A stretch of 7,637 nt of DNA from Crocinitomicaceae bacterium (lineage in GTDB: Bacteria; Bacteroidota; Bacteroidia; Flavobacteriales_D; Crocinitomicaceae). The DNA lies in assembly GCA_003512365.1 (NCBI GenBank), contig DORI01000175.1, positions 9,270-16,906 on the forward strand, written 5' to 3'. Position numbers and translations under genes: made by a program. Below the pieces are notes generated by a model that was given only the letters and a program-made list of their open reading frames with translations, was not told the origin of the DNA and searched no databases. This document shows, piece after piece, positions 1-5,862 of the stretch (position 1 is the first letter of the stretch; every line of letters starts with the position of its first letter).

Positions 1-1589
1 GATTTTCCTTGAGAATAATATGTGAGGTGAACACCTTCTAGTAACATATTATTTTCGTCAACAACATTAATTTTTATTTTTTGGCTTTTATAAACTGATG
101 TAAGTTGGATTTTAATGTCTCCTTCACTATCAAAATTATACTCACTAAAAATTCCCTCATTATTTCCTTCACCGGAAAATTCAAAACGGTATGCAGAGTG
201 GAGTAAAGGATGAATAGAAATCTTTCCATTTTTATCTGTTATTAATACCTCTTCGTCTAATGTTTTCAAATTCTTAACTAATATTGATTTGGATGCCAGA
301 GGTTTATTGTCACAAGACTTTAAAATAACTTCGGCATCTATTTTATAAACTGGTTTTGAAATCGTATAAATTTCATCTTTGAATGCATTTCGATTTGAAG
401 AAAGGAATCCTTTACCAGTGTACTCGTCAATAAAGAAACCAAAATCGTCAGCATTTGAATTAACAGGATTACCCAGATGTTTAGGGTTCAGGTTATAATC
501 TTCTTGGTAATATACATCTAATCCTCCATTTCCAGGCCAGCCATTGGATGAAAAATATAATCTTCCACCATTTGAAACGTGTGGGAAGAGCTCGTCACCA
601 CTCGTATTAATTTTGTCACCTAAATTGACAGGCTCGCTCCATTTGCCATCAATCCATTTGCTTTTGTATATATCAGCACCTCCAAATCCACCCGGTTTAT
701 CCGACACAAATAAAATGTTGCCATTTAAATCAAATGTACCATGTCCCACAGAATAGGATTTATTATTGTAAGGGAATGATTCCTCTTCTTTCCATTTCCC
801 GTTGGTCAATCTGTAAATTTTCAAAAGCAACCTTGAATAATTTACTTTTCCAATTTTATCTATTTCCAGATTATTGACCGTCAAGACTGCTAGGCTACTA
901 TCGGGAGAAAAGGCAATTGGGCCATCGTGCGGGTTGGTTCGTTTAATTTCTTTCCATAATTCATCTTGTAAAATGTCTTTAGAGCCATTAATTGCAATCA
1001 AATCAGTAAAATGTTGTCCTGTCCTAGGGTAAATTCTATTCGCAAAACCGGTATTTCGTCTATTCGATACTAAAACAAAGCCCCCATTATATGGCACAGC
1101 GCAAAATTCTTCGCCTAATTCTTTTTGACGAAATTTAGCAATTTTATATTCAGAACTTTCTGTAAGTTGTTTCAAAATAATTGGGACATTTCTCTTCCAA
1201 GACTGAATTTCTACACTACTTGGAAATTTTAAAATTGCAGAATCTATAGCACCAGTAAGACGAGAATGATTATTTGTAATTTGCAGCACTAAAAAGTATA
1301 CAATCCAGTCTTTTTCATCTAGTTTATTGCTTGAAGCGAGATACTGCGACCAATACAATGCTTTATCGTATTGCTCTGAGTTATACGCAGCTTCAATTGC
1401 CATCCTCAAGTTATTCCAGTTTTGGTTTTTTGATTTTACCGTTTTTTGTGCTAATTCAGACCAAACAGGATAGGCTTCATTAAAACGAAGTTCTGAAGAT
1501 AGTTTTAACGCATATACCTCTTTATAAGTTTGCGAATAGGATGGAGCCGTAAAAACCAATAAAAAGAATAGAAAGGCAGTGAATTTCAT
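1..1589 (-). CDS. PD40-propeller envelope protein, PorE/OmpA-like (3' end outside window)
   Basis: This reading frame is open from an ATG at 1589 to the left edge, giving 529 residues with no stop; the C-terminus is outside the window. Residues 1-20 form a signal peptide (hydrophobic FLFFLLVF core, ending SYSQ) with no lipobox cysteine; the first cysteine is residue 163. Residues 21-155 look helical and TPR-like (for example EAAYNSEQYDKALYWSQYLA, 66-85). Residues 160-412 carry PD40/WD40-like propeller blades: IAFSPDSS near 225-232, LFVSDKPGGFGGADIY near 293-308, LYFSSNGWPGNGGLDVY near 344-360 and FLSSNR near 395-400. Residues 415-529 resemble beta-sandwich modules of the carboxypeptidase-regulatory type. 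This order (TPR, PD40, regulatory-like domain) is that of PorE-like proteins of T9SS organisms, which usually end in a peptidoglycan-binding OmpA domain; here that end is unseen. The gene follows the PorP/SprF gene by 18 bp and is probably cotranscribed. Family placement is fairly secure; a role in anchoring or secretion is inferred. Confidence 0.85.
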   Translation of the reverse strand, partial: MKFTAFLFFLLVFTAPSYSQTYKEVYALKLSSELRFNEAYPVWSELAQKTVKSKNQNWNNLRMAIEAAYNSEQYDKALYWSQYLASSNKLDEKDWIVYFLVLQITNNHSRLTGAIDSAILKFPSSVEIQSWKRNVPIILKQLTESSEYKIAKFRQKELGEEFCAVPYNGGFVLVSNRRNTGFANRIYPRTGQHFTDLIAINGSKDILQDELWKEIKRTNPHDGPIAFSPDSSLAVLTVNNLEIDKIGKVNYSRLLLKIYRLTNGKWKEEESFPYNNKSYSVGHGTFDLNGNILFVSDKPGGFGGADIYKSKWIDGKWSEPVNLGDKINTSGDELFPHVSNGGRLYFSSNGWPGNGGLDVYYQEDYNLNPKHLGNPVNSNADDFGFFIDEYTGKGFLSSNRNAFKDEIYTISKPVYKIDAEVILKSCDNKPLASKSILVKNLKTLDEEVLITDKNGKISIHPLLHSAYRFEFSGEGNNEGIFSEYNFDSEGDIKIQLTSVYKSQKIKINVVDENNMLLEGVHLTYYSQGK

Positions 1590-1607
1590 ATGGATAATAA
1601 AATTGAA

Positions 1608-2516
1608 TTAAAAATATCGAGGACTAATAAATGCATTATTTTTTGACCAAATATCCATGCACAAGACGATTTCATGACTTCCCCAATTACGATAATTCAA
1701 GCTGTTAAATGGAAAGTCGAATGCATAGCCAACCATAAATTTTTCATTGATTTGATAAGAAGTATTAAACCCCATGGATTCGTTATATCGAAATAGACCA
1801 CCTACCCAAAGCATTTTATAAAGGTGTGCTGATAAATTTACATCAATTGTAGCAGGAGCGTTTTTAGTATATTTTATAAGTAAAGACGGTTTCAAATCAA
1901 AGATGGAATTAACCGTGATGACATATCCAGCCGCCCAATAATAGTGTTTTTGAATAAATGAACTCCCGGTGTTTCCATCGATTGAACGTTTCAAAAGTTT
2001 CGGAACAGAGAAACCGAGATAACCTTTTTTACTGTGAAGATAAACTCCTGATCCAAATTGAGTCTTAACAGATCGATTAGAAGTTAAAAAAGTTGGATCT
2101 GAAGGGTCGGTAACCATCAAATCACTAAAATCATATTGATTTCCATTAATTCCAGCAGATGCGCCAAAAGACAAACGCAGATCCTTTGAATTTAATCGCA
2201 AATGATAGGCGAAATTTGCCATGGCAGAATATGCGCTACGAGAGCCAATTTTATCATAACTCAAACTTCCGCCTAGGCCAATATGTTTTTGAGCTATTGG
2301 TGCGTGAACGGATAAAAATTGGGTTCTTGGTGCACCATCCCACCCAACCCATTGTGCACGATTTACACCTGTTACATTCAGTGAACCGCGTGTTCCAGCA
2401 TAGGCTGGATTGTAGTTTAATGGGTTAAAAAAGTACATGGATGTCTGAGCATCTTGTTGCGCCTTAGCTTGAAGCGAAACAATACTTATAAAAAGTAAAA
2501 TAATTTTTCTCATCAT
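1608..2516 (-). CDS. PorP/SprF-family type IX secretion outer-membrane protein
   Basis: A complete protein of 302 residues, close to the usual family length. Residues 1-20 are a signal peptide ending AKAQ. The mature start has the family hallmark FNPLNYNPAYAGTRG (30-44), followed by RAQWVGWDGAPRTQ (53-66) and a histidine-containing SVHAPI segment. The rest is alternating beta-strand sequence rich in aromatics and glycine, as in an outer-membrane barrel, ending in the typical SPRYF with a terminal phenylalanine. SprF, a member of this family, is needed for secretion of the type B cargo SprB in Flavobacterium johnsoniae; PorP is a T9SS component in Porphyromonas. The start lies 5 bp after the stop of the cargo gene, implying coupled expression. 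Two ATGs are adjacent (2516 and 2513), so the true start could be either. It is probably the partner of that upstream cargo rather than the core PorP, because core T9SS genes (porK, porL, porM, porN) are not seen here. Confidence 0.93.
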   Translation of the reverse strand: MMRKIILLFISIVSLQAKAQQDAQTSMYFFNPLNYNPAYAGTRGSLNVTGVNRAQWVGWDGAPRTQFLSVHAPIAQKHIGLGGSLSYDKIGSRSAYSAMANFAYHLRLNSKDLRLSFGASAGINGNQYDFSDLMVTDPSDPTFLTSNRSVKTQFGSGVYLHSKKGYLGFSVPKLLKRSIDGNTGSSFIQKHYYWAAGYVITVNSIFDLKPSLLIKYTKNAPATIDVNLSAHLYKMLWVGGLFRYNESMGFNTSYQINEKFMVGYAFDFPFNSLNYRNWGSHEIVLCMDIWSKNNAFISPRYF

Positions 2517-2521
2517 TGTTG

Positions 2522-5500
2522 TTACGGTTGAATTTCTATGTACCCTTTATACGGATTTTGTGATTCTTTTATGGTATCAATTAAATAAAAGTAAGTTGAG
2601 GCGGGAAGCGGACCATTTACATTACCACCTTCCGTATAATATCCATTCCAATCATTGAGATAAGGTTGAGCCTGATAAACTAAATTTCCCCATCTATTAA
2701 ATACTTGGACCTTTATATTCGGGTATTGCTCAATATTCTGAATTATCCACTTATCATTTTTTCCGTCACCATTAGGACTAATTAATTGAGGGATAACAAT
2801 AGGTATCAGCGGAACACAACCCAAGGCAAATTGTCCAGTTACTTGACATCCAGAAGCATCGGTAACCGTTACAGTATAACTGCCTTCGTCTATATTCGAA
2901 TTTATGGAACCATTTGTTCCATTATTCCAAGAATAATTATAAGCACCTTGACCCCCAGTAGCAGAAACAGATAAAAGTCCATTTGATTCACCACATTCGG
3001 AACCAACGCTATCAATCAATGAGATGCTAATCGGATTGGGTTCGGTAATAGTTAACAAGGTATCATCTGTACAAAAATCAGCATTCGTAACGAATACCTC
3101 ATAAATTCCAGGCGCCAAATTATTTACTGTCGCACCAGTCCCTACACTTGGTGCCCAAGTAAAGGAAACACCATTAGTATTATCTGTTGTAATGGATGCT
3201 GAACCATTCGAAACCCCATAACAAGAGCAATTATTCACCATAACTGATGTAATATTAATAGAGGTAGGAGGCTCCATTTGAATAGTTTCGGTTGACGTGC
3301 ACCCGGTAGCAAGATCATTCATAGTTATTGAATAAATTCCGGGTGAGTTAACTGTCAGAGTTGAGGTGCCTTGCCCAGAAACTATTCCAGGTCCGGACCA
3401 AGCAATAGTAGAACTTATTGGTACCACTGTCCCGATAATTTGTGCTGTATTCATGTTACATGAAAATCCTGATTCCGGATTTAATTGGTAGCTAAAATTA
3501 GGAGAAGAGTTAACTGTTACTGTAAAAACATCTTGGACTTCAGGACAGTTGTTTAACTGAGCAGAAACAGTGATGGTTCCTGAGATGGAACTTCCTGTCG
3601 TGTTATTTGGAACTGTCCAAGTTGGCACTTGACCTGTACCAGCTGCTCCAAGTCCAATGGCAGTATTTGAGTTCTCCCATGTGAATGTTGCTCCAGTTGG
3701 AGTGGAAAAATAATCAGCGGGATTGATGGTTGCTCCTGAACAAATGATGGTATCATTATTCTGATTTAATGTAATTCCAGGCTGGACAGCAATTGGCACT
3801 ACAACTGAATCATCTGGGCACAATACGTTTCCAATGTAAATAGTGTAGAATACAGTATCAATGGTGGTTCCGGAATTAAAAAGAGTTTGAGCTATGTTAT
3901 TTCCTGAACCTGAGGAAGCACCAGTAATCGTGGACGGATAATCTGCTGTCCATGTAAAAGTAGCTTCAGATAGATTACTCGAAATATCAATATCTGTTGT
4001 TTCATTACTACACAAATAATCTTGAAGTGGGGTAATTTGTAAATTACCTTGAGGATTTACAAAAATGGTATCCATTGTTGGAGGCACACTTGTACAACCC
4101 ACTGTCGCGCTAATGACAACATAACCAATGTCATTCGTTGGGTTTGTAAGTAAAACTGGTAAAATAGTATCAGCCGTGGTTCCAGAACTACTCATAGTGG
4201 TCCAACCAACAACATTTACGGTATCTTCGATTTCCCAATTAATGACATATCCAGGTATGGTGGAAACCATGAAAATCGAATCCGAAAGTTCACCAGAACA
4301 GATCAAAGGGTTTATGGGATTCATATTAACTACTGCGGTCGGATTAATTACAACTTGATGCATAATTGAATCTATTCCACATGCATTAGCGGAATATAAC
4401 CACACATGATAAGTACCTGGAGTATCAAAAGTAATTTCAACATTGTCATTTGATGGGGAGGTCCATTGAGAAAAATCGTAGGTTGCTCCTACAAATCCAT
4501 TTGCACTTCCCAACGACCCATTTGTGACAGACCAGCCCGAAACTTCTTGTATAGACCAATAAAATCCATAATCATTGGAACATCCGTCTTGACTTACATT
4601 TTCACCTCCTGATGATTGATTAGTAAAGAGGACAGGTTCACCTTGACATATGGGCGAATTCGGCGAATAGGTAAATTGAGCTTCAGCGGCAGTAGAAATA
4701 GTAATTGGTCCAACAGTTGCAAAAGTAGTTCCACATGAATTTTGCGCTACAATAGTTGCCTGAAAAGCATTAGCTATGGTAATTGGTCCAACGGGATAAC
4801 TTTGACCGCAAGAAGAAGTGTTGAAAATATGAGAGACGGTAGTGTCGTTAACAGTTGTAAATATGGAAGAAGGACTACCATCAGTAAAAGACACATTGTA
4901 CAAAGTTCCTGGAACATTATTTGAAAGAATATCCAATGAATATGGAAATGGCAAACAGGTGTTTTGACCGGAACCAGAAACAGTAATTACAGGTGCTTCA
5001 CCATTAAAAATAAAATATTGTTTAATTACTTGACAACCATTTGGTAATACGACAGTATGTGTCATCGTATATTGCCCTAATCCGTAAGAATGTGAAATTT
5101 GACTACCCACTACATCAGTTTGTGTTGAATTTGGCGTTCCATCACCCCAATTGAAAACTTGTGTTGATCCTGCTGCATAGTTACTTACCCCAAAATTAAA
5201 TGTTGTTGCGGAAGCCGATGTACAGTTTCTAAACAATACAAGTCCTCCTGAAGTTGAAGTTGAAAAACCTCCCCCCGAGTTTAACAGAGTTAAGTTTGAT
5301 GTCGGTGAAACATTAACAATTACTGAAAGGGATTCAACATCAGAATTACCATCTGGATTAGTAAGTGTTAATGAAACTGACGTTGTAGAAACTGTATTAT
5401 AAGTTACAATATGTGGGCCTACACCAGTTGCTGATGTGGGAATAGCTCCAGCACCAAAATTCCATTGAAACACGCTATTTGGAGTGGAATTAGTGGAAGA

Positions 5501-5671
5501 ATTAATAAATGTGATCGTTTGACCTTGACAAACCGTCACAACTCCATTTGTGGCTGCCGGTATTGTTGCGAAAGAAGCAATAGGTGTTTGGGAAATTCCA
5601 AAGTGGATCGACATAATGAAAACGCAGAATAGCGTAAGTCTCGTTATCACGAAAAATGATGATAGCTTCAT
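2522..5671 (-). CDS. Secreted multidomain PKD/SprB-repeat protein with type B T9SS sorting domain
   Basis: A 1049-residue protein predicted to be exported by Sec, then carried across the outer membrane by the T9SS. Residues 1-28 are a signal peptide (hydrophobic core LTLFCVFIMSIHFGIS). PKD or PKD-like domains follow at about 30-122, 125-225 (with NWGDGTP at 174-180), 226-326 and 331-445 (DTPGTYHVWLYSANACG near 416-432). PKD/Ig-like modules then lie at about 446-540, 541-630, 631-721 and 725-800, many opening with a CSG or CQG type motif. Two SprB-type repeats occupy about 804-878 and 880-950 (SWNNGTNGS, GSYTVTVTDASGC). Residues 955-1049 form the gliding-motility-associated C-terminal domain (CHU_C, type B sorting signal): SPNGDGKNDKW at 965-975, VQVFNRWGNLVYQ at 988-1000, DWNGYY, and a final KGYIEIQP. 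No peptidase or glycosidase domain is visible, so an adhesin or surface-filament role is the best inference; the ligand is unknown. The ATG at 5671 is supported by the signal peptide directly after it. First gene of the probable three-gene operon. Confidence 0.94.
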   Translation of the reverse strand: MKLSSFFVITRLTLFCVFIMSIHFGISQTPIASFATIPAATNGVVTVCQGQTITFINSSTNSTPNSVFQWNFGAGAIPTSATGVGPHIVTYNTVSTTSVSLTLTNPDGNSDVESLSVIVNVSPTSNLTLLNSGGGFSTSTSGGLVLFRNCTSASATTFNFGVSNYAAGSTQVFNWGDGTPNSTQTDVVGSQISHSYGLGQYTMTHTVVLPNGCQVIKQYFIFNGEAPVITVSGSGQNTCLPFPYSLDILSNNVPGTLYNVSFTDGSPSSIFTTVNDTTVSHIFNTSSCGQSYPVGPITIANAFQATIVAQNSCGTTFATVGPITISTAAEAQFTYSPNSPICQGEPVLFTNQSSGGENVSQDGCSNDYGFYWSIQEVSGWSVTNGSLGSANGFVGATYDFSQWTSPSNDNVEITFDTPGTYHVWLYSANACGIDSIMHQVVINPTAVVNMNPINPLICSGELSDSIFMVSTIPGYVINWEIEDTVNVVGWTTMSSSGTTADTILPVLLTNPTNDIGYVVISATVGCTSVPPTMDTIFVNPQGNLQITPLQDYLCSNETTDIDISSNLSEATFTWTADYPSTITGASSGSGNNIAQTLFNSGTTIDTVFYTIYIGNVLCPDDSVVVPIAVQPGITLNQNNDTIICSGATINPADYFSTPTGATFTWENSNTAIGLGAAGTGQVPTWTVPNNTTGSSISGTITVSAQLNNCPEVQDVFTVTVNSSPNFSYQLNPESGFSCNMNTAQIIGTVVPISSTIAWSGPGIVSGQGTSTLTVNSPGIYSITMNDLATGCTSTETIQMEPPTSINITSVMVNNCSCYGVSNGSASITTDNTNGVSFTWAPSVGTGATVNNLAPGIYEVFVTNADFCTDDTLLTITEPNPISISLIDSVGSECGESNGLLSVSATGGQGAYNYSWNNGTNGSINSNIDEGSYTVTVTDASGCQVTGQFALGCVPLIPIVIPQLISPNGDGKNDKWIIQNIEQYPNIKVQVFNRWGNLVYQAQPYLNDWNGYYTEGGNVNGPLPASTYFYLIDTIKESQNPYKGYIEIQP

Positions 5672-5688
5672 TTACAAGTTTTTAATTC

Positions 5689-5696
5689 CAAAAATA
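5689..5696 (-). promoter_or_regulatory. Candidate -7 box near the cargo gene start
   Basis: On the minus strand this reads TATTTTTG, an exact match to the Bacteroidota primary-sigma -7 consensus TAnnTTTG. It ends 17 bases before the ATG at 5671, which would leave a very short leader. No TTG -33 element sits at the usual 17-20 base spacing upstream, and the sequence is AT-rich enough for chance matches, so this is a weak call. Confidence 0.25.
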
Positions 5697-5784
5697 ATAA
5701 AAAACAAGCAACGTTTTGATGTTAATTTGCACCTCTGTATGCGTTGAGTAATAATATCTAGACACGATGACTTTCGACAGGGTT

Positions 5785-5814
5785 AAAAAATAGTTTTCAA
5801 AAATTGAGAATCAA
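5785..5814 (-). promoter_or_regulatory. Candidate -33/-7 promoter upstream of the cargo operon
   Basis: On the minus strand, TTG at 5814-5812 is followed after 19 bases by TATTTTTT (5792-5785), one base off the Bacteroidota TAnnTTTG box. Spacing suits the -33/-7 architecture and would give a leader of roughly 100 bases. It overlaps the hairpin at 5801-5817, so both may not be real. Weak call in AT-rich DNA. Confidence 0.22.
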
Positions 5815-5817
5815 TTT
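5801..5817 (-). terminator. Possible weak hairpin terminator of glmS
   Basis: A perfect 7-bp inverted repeat (AAATTGA / TCAATTT) around a 3-base loop, about 45 bases after the glmS stop. On the minus strand the right arm runs into a T tract (TTTTTG). The stem has only one G-C pair, so it would be a poor intrinsic terminator. Its position between two likely transcription units is the main support. Confidence 0.3.
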
Positions 5818-5862
5818 GTTTTTTCTATAAAGTAGGACAGACCAACCCAACTACCGTTCAGA

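Larger units (their letters stand above)
5672..5862. other. AT-rich intergenic region between glmS and the cargo operon
   Basis: A 191-bp gap, the only sizeable non-coding stretch in the window. It follows the glmS stop and precedes the start of the PKD/SprB-repeat gene. It holds a short perfect AT-rich hairpin (5801-5817) and two weak matches to Bacteroidota promoter elements. I see no tRNA, no convincing small gene and no Shine-Dalgarno sequence; the bases just before the ATG at 5671 are A/T-rich, as is common in this phylum. The gap size suggests that the cargo operon is transcribed independently of glmS. Confidence 0.7.

Noticed and set aside
544..756. Small plus-strand open frame of 70 codons
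   Set aside because: It lies entirely antisense to the well-supported PD40 protein and has no recognisable domain or start signal.
1587..1610. Possible fusion of the PorP/SprF-like and PD40 proteins, since both are in the same frame with only 18 bases between
   Set aside because: A clear TAA ends the first protein after the canonical SPRYF C-terminus, and the second begins with its own signal peptide, so two separate proteins are expected.
2159..2428. Plus-strand open frame of 89 codons
   Set aside because: Antisense to the PorP/SprF-family gene, with low-complexity basic sequence and no family match that I recognise.
3553..3756. Minus-strand open frame of 67 codons within the cargo gene
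   Set aside because: It is an alternative frame of the PKD-like domain coding region; the long frame carries all domain motifs.
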